Assembly (NCBI RefSeq): GCF_011008935.1 | Contig: NZ_JAAIVJ010000003.1 | Coordinates: 62,001 to 126,000, forward strand | DNA from: Tabrizicola oligotrophica | Lineage (GTDB): Bacteria; Pseudomonadota; Alphaproteobacteria; Rhodobacterales; Rhodobacteraceae | Reading direction: 5' to 3' | DNA: 64,000 nucleotides | Part shown: positions 8,838-17,429 of the stretch, piece after piece | How the letters are laid out: the number at the start of each line of letters is the position of its first letter | Position numbering within the stretch: the stretch's first letter is position 1 | The notes under the pieces: model-generated | The model's input: only the letters and a program-made list of their open reading frames with translations | The model's database searches: none | Told to the model about the DNA's origin: nothing | Position numbers and translations under genes: made by a program

Positions 8838-9638
8838 TCAATACCCCAGCGAAAGCGCCCCAAGCGCGGCGGCGCCGAGGATGATTCGCCACCAGCCGAA
8901 CAGCACATAGCCATGCCGGCTGATGTAGCCGAGCAGCCATTTCACCACGATGACACCCGTCAAGAACGCCAGCCCGAACCCGACGCCGATCTCGGACAGC
9001 GCCGAAAAGTCCAGCACGTCGCGGTTCTTCAACAGATCATAGCCCACCGCCGCCGCCATGGTCGGCATTGACAGGAAGAACGAAAACTCCGCCGCCGCGC
9101 GCTTTTCGACGCCAAGAAACAGCGCGCCGACGATGGTGGCACCAGACCGGGACACGCCGGGAATCATCGCCAGACATTGCACCACCCCGATCACCAGCGC
9201 CTTGCGGAACGGCAGCGCCGTGGCGTCATGGTGCCGGGGCTCCGGGGCAAGCCGGTCAACGAACAGCAGCACCACGCCACCAAGGATCAGCATGACCGCG
9301 ATCAGGCGCGGCGTTTCGAACAGCACGGACTTGATGAAGTCATGCGCCAGAACGCCCACCACCACGGCGGGCAGAAAGGCAAGCGTCACCGAAGCGACAA
9401 AGCGCGCCGAGGCCGGGTCACGATGGACTGTCGAGAACACCTGCCAGAGCTTGCCGAAATAGACGGTCAGAAGTGCCAGCACTGCGCCAAGCTGGATCAC
9501 CACCTCAAAGGTCTTGCCGGCACTTTCAAAGCCCAGAAAATGCGAGGACAAGAGCAGATGCCCAGTGGAGGATACCGGCAGGAACTCGGTCAGGCCCTCG
9601 ACAAGGCCCAGAAAAGCAGCGGTCAGCAGATCGCCCAA
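8838..9638 (-). CDS. uppP: undecaprenyl-diphosphatase
   Basis: 266 residues, polytopic inner-membrane protein. It removes phosphate from undecaprenyl pyrophosphate to recycle the lipid carrier for peptidoglycan and LPS; overproduction gives bacitracin resistance. The two catalytic motifs are present: [17 protein letters not shown] near the N-terminus and [10 protein letters not shown] at about residue 160. The start is a TTG directly after the TGA stop of the upstream SDR gene (sequence TGATTG), because no ATG precedes the first conserved motif; translation is thus probably coupled to the SDR gene. The envelope role fits the LPS and peptidoglycan genes elsewhere in the window. Confidence 0.92.
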   Translation of the reverse strand: MGDLLTAAFLGLVEGLTEFLPVSSTGHLLLSSHFLGFESAGKTFEVVIQLGAVLALLTVYFGKLWQVFSTVHRDPASARFVASVTLAFLPAVVVGVLAHDFIKSVLFETPRLIAVMLILGGVVLLFVDRLAPEPRHHDATALPFRKALVIGVVQCLAMIPGVSRSGATIVGALFLGVEKRAAAEFSFFLSMPTMAAAVGYDLLKNRDVLDFSALSEIGVGFGLAFLTGVIVVKWLLGYISRHGYVLFGWWRIILGAAALGALSLGY

Positions 9639-10622
9639 TCAGGCTTTCCGCAGATTCTTGGCCGATTCCATGATGGCGGCATACTGGCCCGAGGGCCGGT
9701 GGCACCACAGATATTCCGGCAGCACCGAGTCCATGTCGGTGGGTTCAATCCCCAGATCGGCAAAGCCCCTGGCGCCCGCCGAGACTACGTTGTCGGATTT
9801 CAGGCTGTCGACCTGATCGCGGGTCAGGATCTTGTTCGGGATCAGGCCCAGCGTCAGGGCAGAGCCGAAATCAAGCGCCGTGGCCATGGCCTTGGCCACG
9901 AAGAACGGCGTGTTCAGCACCAGACGGCGGCGGCGGATGATGCCCAGCATCTTGCCCATCAGGTCACGGAAGGTCGCCACTTCCGGTCCGCCGAGTTCAT
10001 AGATGCCATGGGCCTGCCCCAGCACACCCTTGACTGCAGCCTGCGCCACATCGTCGACATGCACCGGCTGGAAACGGGTGCCGGCACCGACAACCGGCAG
10101 GATCGCCCCAAGGCGGGACATCGCGGCAAAGCGGTTGAAGAAATGGTCCTCGGAGCCGAAGATCACTGACGGCCGCAGGATCATGGCATTCGGGAAGGCC
10201 GCCAGAACGGCCTTCTCGCCCTCGCCCTTCGACCGCGCATAAAGGCTGCCGCCTTCGGGATTGGCGCCGATGGCCGAGATATGCACCAGTGTCTGCACGC
10301 CGCTTGCCGCCGCGATGCGCGCGATGCGGCCCGGCGCTTCGGCCTGCACGGCGCTGAAGTTGTTCTTGCCGCCGCGGTCAAAGGTGCCGACGCAGTTCAC
10401 CACCGCATCCGACCCCGCCATGGCAGCGGCCACCGAGGCATCGTTGCGCACATTGCACAGCACCGGCTCCACCTGACCGACGACGCCATAGGGCTTGACG
10501 TGCAGCGCCTCGTTCGGGCGGCGCACCGCCACCCGCACCCGCCAGCCTGCCTGCGCCATGCGCCGGGCAATATAACGCCCGACGAAACCCGAACCGCCGT
10601 AGATGGTGACAAGCTTGCTCAT
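9639..10622 (-). CDS. NDUFA9-like atypical short-chain dehydrogenase/reductase (NAD(P)-binding)
   Basis: 327 residues. The N-terminal Rossmann motif is IYGGSGFVGRYIARRM, a GxxGxxG nucleotide-binding loop. The body follows the extended/atypical SDR pattern: NCVGTF, HISAIGANPEG, a YxxxK-like YARSKGEGE and RPSVIFGSEDHFFNRF. This is the family often named complex I NDUFA9 subunit-like; in mitochondria NDUFA9 is an accessory subunit of NADH:quinone oxidoreductase that binds NADPH. Association with respiratory complex I in this organism is an inference by homology. The start at 10622 (MSKLVTIYG) is well placed; the open frame upstream would run through the tRNA region. Its TGA abuts the TTG start of uppP. 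Confidence 0.85.
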   Translation of the reverse strand: MSKLVTIYGGSGFVGRYIARRMAQAGWRVRVAVRRPNEALHVKPYGVVGQVEPVLCNVRNDASVAAAMAGSDAVVNCVGTFDRGGKNNFSAVQAEAPGRIARIAAASGVQTLVHISAIGANPEGGSLYARSKGEGEKAVLAAFPNAMILRPSVIFGSEDHFFNRFAAMSRLGAILPVVGAGTRFQPVHVDDVAQAAVKGVLGQAHGIYELGGPEVATFRDLMGKMLGIIRRRRLVLNTPFFVAKAMATALDFGSALTLGLIPNKILTRDQVDSLKSDNVVSAGARGFADLGIEPTDMDSVLPEYLWCHRPSGQYAAIMESAKNLRKA

Positions 10623-10803
10623 GGCCAAACCCCTTGCTGGCACACGGAGGACCGGCCTCCGGTTTGGCCCTGAATAGCTTTGCCGCCGGTCACGGGCAAG
10701 ACCAAAGGCCGTTTTCACGTCGCGACGAAAAAACACAAAAAGCCGCCGAAAAGCCCGTTGACTCCCCCATTTGCCGCGGCTACACCCCGCCCCACTGAAG
10801 CGT

Positions 10804-10888
10804 GCCCAGATGGCGGAATTGGTAGACGCACTGGTTTCAGGTACCAGCGCCGCAAGGCGTGGAGGTTCGAGTCCTCTTCTGGGCACCA
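10804..10888 (+). tRNA. tRNA-Leu (anticodon CAG)
   Basis: 85 bases, folding as a class II tRNA. The acceptor stem is GCCCAGA / TCTGGGC with discriminator A and an encoded CCA. The D arm is GGCGGAATTGGTAGACGC. The anticodon stem is CTGGT / ACCAG with loop TTCAGGT, giving anticodon CAG, which reads CUG, the dominant leucine codon in this GC-rich genome. A variable arm and the T arm GGAGG-TTCGAGT-CCTCT follow. A rho-independent terminator is 12 bases downstream. Confidence 0.97.
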
Positions 10889-10900
10889 ACTACTCTCAAG

Positions 10901-10929
10901 AGGCCGCCTTCGGGCGGTCTTTTGCTTTT
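10901..10929 (+). terminator. terminator of tRNA-Leu
   Basis: Stem AGGCCGCC / GGCGGTCT closed by a TTCG tetraloop, followed by TTTGCTTTT. It separates the tRNA from the downstream rnd-kdsD-lpt operon, so that operon needs its own promoter in the 75 bases that follow. Confidence 0.8.
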
Positions 10930-11004
10930 CGGCCCGCGTCAACGTTGACCCCTCCCCTTGGCAGGTCTAAGCCGAAGCCGACATATTCGGAACGGAACCC
11001 CGCC

Positions 11005-11619
11005 TTGACCATCCACCTGCACGCAAATGACCTGCCTGACGGCCTGACCCTTGGCCCGATCGTGGCGATCGACACCGAGACCATGGGCCTTGACCCGCGC
11101 CGCGACCGGCTTTGCGTGGTGCAGCTGTCGGATGGCAAGGGCGACGCCCATCTGGTGCAGATCGCCCGTGGCCAGACCAGCGCGCCCAATCTGGAGCGGC
11201 TTCTGACCGATCCGGCGGTGCTGAAGCTGTTTCACTTTGGCCGCTTTGACGTGGCCGCGCTGCAAAAGGCCTTTGGCGTCCGCACGGCGCCGGTCTGGTG
11301 CACGAAGATCGCCTCGAAGCTGATCCGCACCTACACCGACCGGCACGGGCTGAAGTACCTGCTGGCGGAATATGTCGGGGTCGATGTGTCCAAGGCGCAG
11401 CAGACTTCGGACTGGGGCTCGGCGACACTGACCGAGGCGCAGAAGGAATATGCCGCCTCGGACGTGCTGTATCTGCACAAGCTGAAGGACGCGCTGGAGG
11501 CGATCCTGCTGCGCGAGGGCCGGATGGATCTGGCGCAGCGCTGCTTTGATTTCCTGCCTGCCCGGGCGGAACTGGATCTTCTGGGATGGGACGAGCCGAA
11601 TGATCTCTTCCACCACTGA
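11005..11619 (+). CDS. rnd: ribonuclease D-like 3'-5' exonuclease (short form)
   Basis: 204 residues, against about 375 in E. coli RNase D: only the DEDD exonuclease domain is present and the C-terminal HRDC domains are missing. This short form is common in alphaproteobacteria. Catalytic acids are visible in IDTETMGL (Asp and Glu), FGRFDVAAL (Asp) and YAASDVLYLHKL (Tyr and Asp, the DEDDy type). It should trim tRNA or other RNA 3' ends. The start is taken as TTG at 11005: there is no ATG between the tRNA and the conserved region. The 3' end overlaps the kdsD start by 20 bases, tying an RNase to an LPS operon. Confidence 0.85.
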   Translation: MTIHLHANDLPDGLTLGPIVAIDTETMGLDPRRDRLCVVQLSDGKGDAHLVQIARGQTSAPNLERLLTDPAVLKLFHFGRFDVAALQKAFGVRTAPVWCTKIASKLIRTYTDRHGLKYLLAEYVGVDVSKAQQTSDWGSATLTEAQKEYAASDVLYLHKLKDALEAILLREGRMDLAQRCFDFLPARAELDLLGWDEPNDLFHH

Positions 11620-12565
11620 TTTTCTGGCCACCGGCCGCCGCGTCATCGCGCGCGAGACCGAGGCCCTGGGCATTCTGGGCGACAGCCTTGGCGACAGTTT
11701 CGGCCGCGCGGTGGAACTGATCCTTGCCGCGCAGGGCCGGGTGATCGTTTCGGGCATGGGAAAATCGGGCCATATCGCGCGCAAGATCGCGGCGACATTC
11801 GCCTCCACCGGGACGCCCGCGCACTTCGTCCATCCCGCCGAGGCCAGCCACGGCGATCTGGGCATGGTGACGTCGGGCGACGTGGCGCTGGTGCTGTCGA
11901 ATTCGGGCGAGACCTCGGAACTGGCCGACATCATCGCCCATACCCGGCGGTTCTCCATCCCGCTGATCGGGATTGCCAGCCGCGAAGGCTCGACCCTGCT
12001 GCGGCAATCCGATGTGGCGATCTTGCTGCCGCAGGTGCCGGAAGCCTGCGAAACCGGGATCGTGCCGACCACCTCCACCACCATGACGCTGGCGCTTGGC
12101 GATGCGCTGGCGATTGCGCTGATGGAACACCGGCGGTTCACGCCCGAGCATTTCCGCATGTTCCACCCCGGCGGCAAGCTGGGCGCGAAGCTGCTGAAGG
12201 TCGCGGACCTGATGCATGACGAGGTGCCGCTGATCGGCTGGGACCGCCCCATGGGCGAGGCGCTGATCGAGATCAGCCGCAAGGGGTTTGGCGTCGTGGG
12301 CGTGACCGATGATGCCGGGCTTCTGGCCGGCATCATCACCGACGGCGACCTGCGGCGGCATATGGAGGGGCTTCTGGCCCTGACCGCCGGGCAGGTGATG
12401 ACGAAGAACCCCCGCGCCATCGCGCCCGAGGCACTGGCCGAAAAGGCTGTGGCCGAGATGAACGACCGCAAGATCACCAGCCTGTTCGTGGTCGATCCGG
12501 CCGATCCCGGCAAGCCGCTGGGCATCGTCCACATCCACGATTGCCTGCGCGCCGGAGTGGTCTGA
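11600..12565 (+). CDS. kdsD: arabinose-5-phosphate isomerase (KdsD/KpsF family)
   Basis: 321 residues. It interconverts ribulose 5-phosphate and arabinose 5-phosphate, the first step towards Kdo for lipopolysaccharide. The SIS sugar-isomerase domain covers about residues 35-175, with SGMGKSGHIARK and SNSGETSELADI. Two CBS domains (about 205-260 and 265-321) make up the C-terminal half, as in KdsD/KpsF/GutQ. The start is ATG 11600 inside the 3' end of rnd. The downstream lptC starts one base after the stop. The gene order kdsD-lptC-lptA-lptB supports the LPS role over GutQ; kdsB is 10 kb away in the same window. Confidence 0.93.
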   Translation: MISSTTDFLATGRRVIARETEALGILGDSLGDSFGRAVELILAAQGRVIVSGMGKSGHIARKIAATFASTGTPAHFVHPAEASHGDLGMVTSGDVALVLSNSGETSELADIIAHTRRFSIPLIGIASREGSTLLRQSDVAILLPQVPEACETGIVPTTSTTMTLALGDALAIALMEHRRFTPEHFRMFHPGGKLGAKLLKVADLMHDEVPLIGWDRPMGEALIEISRKGFGVVGVTDDAGLLAGIITDGDLRRHMEGLLALTAGQVMTKNPRAIAPEALAEKAVAEMNDRKITSLFVVDPADPGKPLGIVHIHDCLRAGVV

Positions 12566-12566
12566 G

Positions 12567-13169
12567 GTGGCCCGCCCGGCCAGCGACAACCTGCATTCCA
12601 GGGTGGTGATGATCCTGAAAGTCAGCTTGCCGCTGGTGGCGCTGGCAATCCTGTCCTCGCTTTTCCTGATCTCACCGCCGATCGACCCCGAGGATGCCAT
12701 CCCCTATGCCGATGTCGAAATCGCTGACCGCCTGGCCGAGCCCCGCATGACCGGCGCGGGTTTTGCGACCGTCACCTCGGACGGCGCAACGCTGACACTT
12801 TCTGCCGACCGGGCAGCGCCTGTTGCCGGCGGGGCAGAGGTGGCGGGGCTGCGTGGACAGCTTGCGTCTGCCGACGGGGCGGTGACCGAAATCACGGCTG
12901 CCGCCGGAAAACTTGACCGCACAGCGGGTCAGCTGGAGTTGCACGACGGGGTCAGACTTTCCACATCGACCGGGTATGAGGTGGTGACCGACAGCCTGAC
13001 CATGGGCACCGACCGCAGCTTTCTGGAAAGCGGCGGGCCGGTCACCGCGACGGCGCCGATGGGAGAGCTGACTTCGGGTGGCCTGCGACTGGACCGCGCG
13101 GCGGATGGCTCTACCCATCTTCTGGTTTTCAACAAGGGCGTTCGCCTGATATACCGGCCCCAGCCTTGA
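12567..13169 (+). CDS. lptC: LPS export protein LptC
   Basis: 200 residues. A single N-terminal membrane helix (about residues 12-32, VVMILKVSLPLVALAILSS) anchors a periplasmic beta-jellyroll domain. LptC links the LptBFG ATPase to the LptA bridge and takes LPS from the inner membrane. Sequence identity in this family is low and I rely on the size, the topology and the position between kdsD and lptA. The start is GTG at 12567, one base after the kdsD stop. lptA follows after 12 bases. Confidence 0.82.
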   Translation: MARPASDNLHSRVVMILKVSLPLVALAILSSLFLISPPIDPEDAIPYADVEIADRLAEPRMTGAGFATVTSDGATLTLSADRAAPVAGGAEVAGLRGQLASADGAVTEITAAAGKLDRTAGQLELHDGVRLSTSTGYEVVTDSLTMGTDRSFLESGGPVTATAPMGELTSGGLRLDRAADGSTHLLVFNKGVRLIYRPQP

Positions 13170-13181
13170 CGGATTTTCCCG

Positions 13182-13676
13182 ATGCTTGATCGTTTCTTCC
13201 CCGCTTTGCTTGCCTTGGCCCTTGGCCTTGCCAGCGCTCCGGCCATGGCGCAGGGGACAGAGGTTTCCTTCGGCGGGCTGAAGGCCGATACCGGCCTGCC
13301 CGTCGAAGTGACCGCCGAAAGCCTGTCGGTCAATCAGGCCGACGGCACCGCGATCTTTGCCGGCGAAGTTCTGGTCAAGCAGGGCGAGATGCGCCTGCAG
13401 GCCGGCGAGGTGAAGGTGGAATATGATGCAACCGGCAAGGCCATTGACCGGCTGCACGCGACCGGCGGCGTCCTGATGGTCAATGCCACCGACGCGGCCG
13501 AGGCCGCCGAAGCCGTCTACACTATCGCTTCGGGCGAAGTGGTGATGATGGGCGGCGTACTGATGACCCAGGGCGCCACCGCGATCAAGGGCGACACGCT
13601 GCACATCAACCTGAAAACCGGCACCGGGCGCATGGAGGGCGGCGTGACCACCACCTTCATGCCGGGGGGCAACTGA
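13182..13676 (+). CDS. lptA: LPS transport periplasmic protein LptA (OstA-like)
   Basis: 164 residues with a Sec signal peptide ending about residue 24 (ASAPAMAQG). The mature part has the OstA repeat pattern: PVEVTAESLSVNQADGTAIF and GEVLVKQGEMRLQAGEVKV. LptA polymerises into the periplasmic bridge that carries LPS to the outer membrane. It ends in a flexible GGVTTTFMPGGN tail. Its TGA overlaps the lptB ATG (TGATG), so translation is coupled to the ATPase gene. Confidence 0.9.
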   Translation: MLDRFFPALLALALGLASAPAMAQGTEVSFGGLKADTGLPVEVTAESLSVNQADGTAIFAGEVLVKQGEMRLQAGEVKVEYDATGKAIDRLHATGGVLMVNATDAAEAAEAVYTIASGEVVMMGGVLMTQGATAIKGDTLHINLKTGTGRMEGGVTTTFMPGGN

Positions 13677-14434
13677 TGAGCCGTCCAGATCTTGGCGTCA
13701 CCGAAGGCACAGGCGGCCTGACGATCCGCGCGCTGCGCAAAAGCTACAAGCGCCGCCCGGTGATCCGCGACGTGTCGATGCAGTTGAACCGCGGCGAGGT
13801 CGTCGCGCTTCTGGGCCCGAACGGCTCGGGCAAGACCACGACCTTCTATTCCATCGCCGGGCTGGTGACGCCCGAGGGCGGGCAGGTGTTGATCGACGGG
13901 CGCGATGTGACCGCGCTGCCGATGTATCGCCGGGCGCGCCTGGGCATCGGCTATCTGCCGCAAGAGGTGTCGATCTTCCGGGGCCTGTCGGTTGAAGACA
14001 ACATTCTGGCCGTGCTGGAGATTCGCGAAGGCGATCGGCACAAGCGGCGCGAGCGGCTGGAAGAACTCCTCAGCGAGTTTTCCATCACCCATCTGCGCCG
14101 CGCCCCAGCGCTGGCCCTGTCAGGCGGAGAACGCCGGCGGGTCGAGATCGCCCGCTGTCTGGCTGCCGATCCGAAATACCTGCTGCTGGACGAGCCGTTC
14201 GCCGGGGTTGACCCGATTGCAGTCGGGGAAATCCGCCATCTGGTCCATGATCTGAAATCGCGCGGCATCGGCGTTCTCATCACCGACCACAACGTGCGCG
14301 AAACGCTGGAAATTGTTGATCGCGCTTATATTTTGCACGATGGCACGGTGCTGAAGCACGGCACAACCGACGAAATCATCCGCGATGAAATGGTGCGCCG
14401 TGTCTATCTCGGCGAGAACTTCCGCATCATTTGA
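13676..14434 (+). CDS. lptB: LPS export ABC transporter ATP-binding protein LptB
   Basis: 252 residues. ATPase that powers LPS extraction with LptF/G, which are not in this window. Walker A is GPNGSGKTT, the Q-loop region is IGYLPQEVSIFRGL, the signature is LSGGERRRVEIAR, Walker B is LLLDEPFAGVDP, and the switch histidine is in LITDHNVRETL. The PQEVSIFRGLSVEDN stretch is characteristic of LptB. Last gene of the rnd-kdsD-lptC-lptA-lptB run. In many proteobacteria rpoN follows; here a 213-base stretch without a convincing gene (14435-14647) leads directly to hpf. Confidence 0.96.
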   Translation: MSRPDLGVTEGTGGLTIRALRKSYKRRPVIRDVSMQLNRGEVVALLGPNGSGKTTTFYSIAGLVTPEGGQVLIDGRDVTALPMYRRARLGIGYLPQEVSIFRGLSVEDNILAVLEIREGDRHKRRERLEELLSEFSITHLRRAPALALSGGERRRVEIARCLAADPKYLLLDEPFAGVDPIAVGEIRHLVHDLKSRGIGVLITDHNVRETLEIVDRAYILHDGTVLKHGTTDEIIRDEMVRRVYLGENFRII

Positions 14435-14647
14435 CCGAAGGCCATACGCCGCAGTTGACAAGTGCCCCTGCGCGTCCCCAAATGAAGGGGATGCAACCGT
14501 CACTTGCCCTTCACGGTCCTGACGATGCGGCCAGCCCCCGGCCCCGCCATGATCGCCGGTTGACTGCCAGACCCCCCATAAGAACAACGAAAAATTCACA
14601 GACCTCGGCGGAAGTCCGGGGCTGATCACCTGCGCGAAGGAGGCATC

Positions 14648-15223
14648 ATGCGCTATCAAATCAGCGGTAAACAAATCGACATCGGTGAGGCGCTTCAGAC
14701 CCATGTGAAGGCCGAACTTGGCGAAGTTGTGGAGAAGTATGCCCAGCGGCCGACCGAGGCGGTGGTGGTGTTTTCCAAATCCGCGCATGAGTATGTCTGC
14801 GAGGCGACCATTCACCTGTCGACCGGGCTGAATGCCCAGGCCAAGGGGCATGCCGCCGAAATCTATGCCGCCTTTGAATCCTGCCGCGAGAAGATGGACA
14901 AGCAGCTGCGCCGCTACAAGCGCCGCATCCGCAACCATCACCAGAACCGTCCGGCCCCTGTTGAATTCGGCGGGGCGTCCTCGTATATCCTCGCGCCAAC
15001 AGAGGAACCCGAAGACGGTGACTCCGGCGAATTGCAGCCGATCGTCATTGCCGAGATGGAGACGAAGATTCCTTCGATCACCGTCGGCGAAGCGGTCATG
15101 CAGCTTGAGCTGGGCAGTCAGCGGATGCTGGTGTTCCGCAATGAGGGACATGGCGGGGTGAACGTCGTATATCGCCGGGATGACGGCAATATCGGCTGGA
15201 TCGACCCGCGCAACAGCAAATGA
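14648..15223 (+). CDS. hpf: ribosome hibernation-promoting factor, long form
   Basis: 191 residues: an N-terminal S30AE/YfiA domain (about 1-100, MRYQISGKQIDIGEAL) and a C-terminal dimerisation domain (about 135-190, IVIAEMETKIPSITVGEAV and RDDGNIGWIDPR). Long-form HPF binds the 30S decoding region and joins two ribosomes into inactive 100S dimers in stationary phase or starvation. A strong ribosome binding site AAGGAGG lies 5 bases before the ATG. The gene is followed by ptsN, the conserved order. Confidence 0.95.
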   Translation: MRYQISGKQIDIGEALQTHVKAELGEVVEKYAQRPTEAVVVFSKSAHEYVCEATIHLSTGLNAQAKGHAAEIYAAFESCREKMDKQLRRYKRRIRNHHQNRPAPVEFGGASSYILAPTEEPEDGDSGELQPIVIAEMETKIPSITVGEAVMQLELGSQRMLVFRNEGHGGVNVVYRRDDGNIGWIDPRNSK

Positions 15224-15259
15224 GCCGTCCGTCACGGGCGGCGGATACGGGAACGGCCG

Positions 15260-15724
15260 ATGGACCTGTCTAAACTTCTGACCCCTGCCGCGGTGCGGGT
15301 GCTGGGCCAGATGACGTCGAAGAAGCGTCTCTTCCAGGAACTGGGGGAGATCGCTTCGCAGGCCTATGGCCTGACCGCCGCCACCGCCATCGACGGGCTG
15401 CAAGAGCGCGAGAGCCTTGGACCGACGGGTGTGGGCAATGGCATTGCCCTGCCCCACGCCCGTCTGGTCGGGATGGAGAAGATCACCGGCATCTTCCTGC
15501 GGCTGGAAAAGCCGCTGGATTATGAAAGCGTCGACCGCCAGCCGGTCGACCTGGTGTTCTGCCTGCTTGCCCCCAAGGATTCCGGGGTGGACCATCTGAA
15601 GGCTCTGGCGCTGGTCAGCCGGACGATGCGCGATGCCGGCACCTGCGCCAAGCTGCGCGCCAACAGCGACCCGTCCAAGCTGTATGCCATCCTGACCGAA
15701 GCCAAGGCGCCGGCTGCCGCCTGA
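15260..15724 (+). CDS. ptsN: PTS IIA-like nitrogen regulatory protein (EIIA-Ntr)
   Basis: 154 residues. The phospho-accepting histidine is in NGIALPHARL (His about residue 66). EIIA-Ntr is the last phosphate acceptor of the nitrogen PTS (PtsP-NPr) and controls potassium transport and other targets rather than sugar uptake. It begins MDLSKLLTPAAVRVLG, typical of the family. It is 36 bases after hpf and converges with the glycosyltransferase cluster, leaving only 7 bases between stops. Confidence 0.95.
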   Translation: MDLSKLLTPAAVRVLGQMTSKKRLFQELGEIASQAYGLTAATAIDGLQERESLGPTGVGNGIALPHARLVGMEKITGIFLRLEKPLDYESVDRQPVDLVFCLLAPKDSGVDHLKALALVSRTMRDAGTCAKLRANSDPSKLYAILTEAKAPAAA

Positions 15725-15731
15725 GGGTGGA

Positions 15732-17429
15732 TCACTTGACCAGATAAGGCCGGCCGCGGCGGGATGTTCCGTTTGGTAGCGCCCCGGAGGTCGGGAAATC
15801 GCCCATGAGAACCGGCTGCATCCCCTGATTGCGCAGGTTTTGCAGAAATTGCCCAAAGCCGGTCAGATCGGCGAGTCGCGGCGCCTCGGTCAGGCGGCGC
15901 ATGGAGCGTGGGCTGATCTCGTCAACGATGGTCTGCAACGGCTCCATCGGGCTTTCGACGAATTCGGCCAGCGTCCAGGTGCGGACCCGCGCCTTGACCC
16001 AGGAGGCCCGCAGGATCGACAGAAATTCCGCCTCGATCTTCTGCAACTGCGCCGCCTCGCGCCGGATATCCCCGAAATTGCGGTTCGAATGGAACAGCGG
16101 GATCGCCCAGGCCCCGGAAATTACCGAAATCTGCGCGTTTGAATCGCCCGCGACGAAGCCTGCAAGCTTCTGATTGTCGGCCGGCCCGAACTGGAAACAC
16201 TGACGCTCGCCCCGGGTGTTCCAGATCAGGTTGGTCAGAAAGCTTTTCGAGTTGTAGTCGCGCATCGCCGCGCTGTCGGAAAGCGCGCCGTTGTAGACCG
16301 CATCGCCTGCCGCGAAATGCACCCGTTCCGGCGCGAAAAGATGGCCATGAACCCGGGTGCCGGTGGCCTTGCCAAGCCAGATCTCGAAATTTTCGAACAG
16401 GTCGGAAAAGCCCTCGAACACGGAATAGGGCGCGGCGGTGCGGCCGTTTTCCCAGTTCACGTTCGGATAGCGCGATTGCATGTAAAGCCCGGCCCGGCCC
16501 TTTGTCCGCCGCTCGACCGCGCGGGCAAAGAGCCGGTCAATCTTGCCGGGGTTCGGTTCGGCCGCCGGCTGGTTGCCGGGATCGTCGGACAGGAACGTGG
16601 CGTAAAGCCGTGCCGCATGCGGCCAGATCTTGCGCGCGACAAAGCAATCGGACCGGCGCAGGATTTGCAGGTGGTCATCGTAGAAGATGTGCGGCTTGCC
16701 CTGGAAATCGAACTTCGACAGCGTCAGCGATCGGCTTTCGACATTGGCCGAGACCTGACGGACCAGCGTCTGGAAGTAGGATTCGTCGGGAATCCAAACC
16801 CGGCGGAAATAGCGGTCGATCTCCTCCCGCTCCGGGTTTTCCAGGATGGCCGACAGGGTTTGCCGCGTCAGGCACCACCACTGGCTGCCCAGATGCGGCA
16901 CGATACCCGCCGGGATGCGACGGCGAAAGCGCAGGCGGCGCTGCAGGCGGACATAGCCGTCAAACAGCCGCCGTTGCTTGCGCCACGAAAACGGGAACCG
17001 CAGGGTGAAGCGTTCGACATCCAGCCCGCCGATGGTCCAGCCGACATCTTCGGTGGTGACGCTTTCGATGAAATCGGTGCGCTGGCGTTCGTCGAGATAG
17101 CGCACCAGCTCTTCCACCGGGCGCAGCGGCAGGCAGGAACCGGAGGACAGATAGACGTGCCGCACCTTCGGAAAGTGCCGCAGCATGATGGTCGAGGCTT
17201 CCTGTGTGGCAGCAACGATGCCCCAGGTGCCCCATTCACAGGCATGCCGCCCGGAAAACCGCACGTTCTGCAAATCGGCCAGCGCCCGCACCAGCCCGTC
17301 ATAGGCCTTGCGCTTCACCCGCTTGTCGACATGGATCACCACCGGGCAGTCATGCGTGGCCCAGTGCCGCGCCACCTGCGCCGCCCGGTCCAGTGCCGTG
17401 TGGCACAGCATGACGAAGCCGACGGTCAC
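15732..17429 (-). CDS. GT14-type (core-2/I-branching) glycosyltransferase with long C-terminal extension
   Basis: 565 residues. The first 300 match the 'Branch' beta-1,6-N-acetylglucosaminyltransferase pattern: VGFVMLCHTALDRAAQVARH, VIHVDKRV, VRHVYLSSGSCLPL, IESVTTEDVGW, GSQWWCLTR and a WIPDESYFQTLVR segment. About 260 further residues are not part of the catalytic domain; I recall Rhodobacterales proteins with an uncharacterised domain here but cannot name it safely. No signal or membrane helix, so it acts on the cytoplasmic side. The start is GTG at 17429, overlapping the upstream gene's TGA as GTGA, so the two glycosyltransferases are coupled. The product is probably a surface or capsular glycan. 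Confidence 0.8.
   Translation of the reverse strand: MTVGFVMLCHTALDRAAQVARHWATHDCPVVIHVDKRVKRKAYDGLVRALADLQNVRFSGRHACEWGTWGIVAATQEASTIMLRHFPKVRHVYLSSGSCLPLRPVEELVRYLDERQRTDFIESVTTEDVGWTIGGLDVERFTLRFPFSWRKQRRLFDGYVRLQRRLRFRRRIPAGIVPHLGSQWWCLTRQTLSAILENPEREEIDRYFRRVWIPDESYFQTLVRQVSANVESRSLTLSKFDFQGKPHIFYDDHLQILRRSDCFVARKIWPHAARLYATFLSDDPGNQPAAEPNPGKIDRLFARAVERRTKGRAGLYMQSRYPNVNWENGRTAAPYSVFEGFSDLFENFEIWLGKATGTRVHGHLFAPERVHFAAGDAVYNGALSDSAAMRDYNSKSFLTNLIWNTRGERQCFQFGPADNQKLAGFVAGDSNAQISVISGAWAIPLFHSNRNFGDIRREAAQLQKIEAEFLSILRASWVKARVRTWTLAEFVESPMEPLQTIVDEISPRSMRRLTEAPRLADLTGFGQFLQNLRNQGMQPVLMGDFPTSGALPNGTSRRGRPYLVK

Noticed and set aside
14431-14625. 64-codon frame after lptB, a possible remnant in place of rpoN
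   Set aside because: Proline/arginine-rich with no similarity to sigma-54 or any family I know; looks like random translation of GC-rich sequence.
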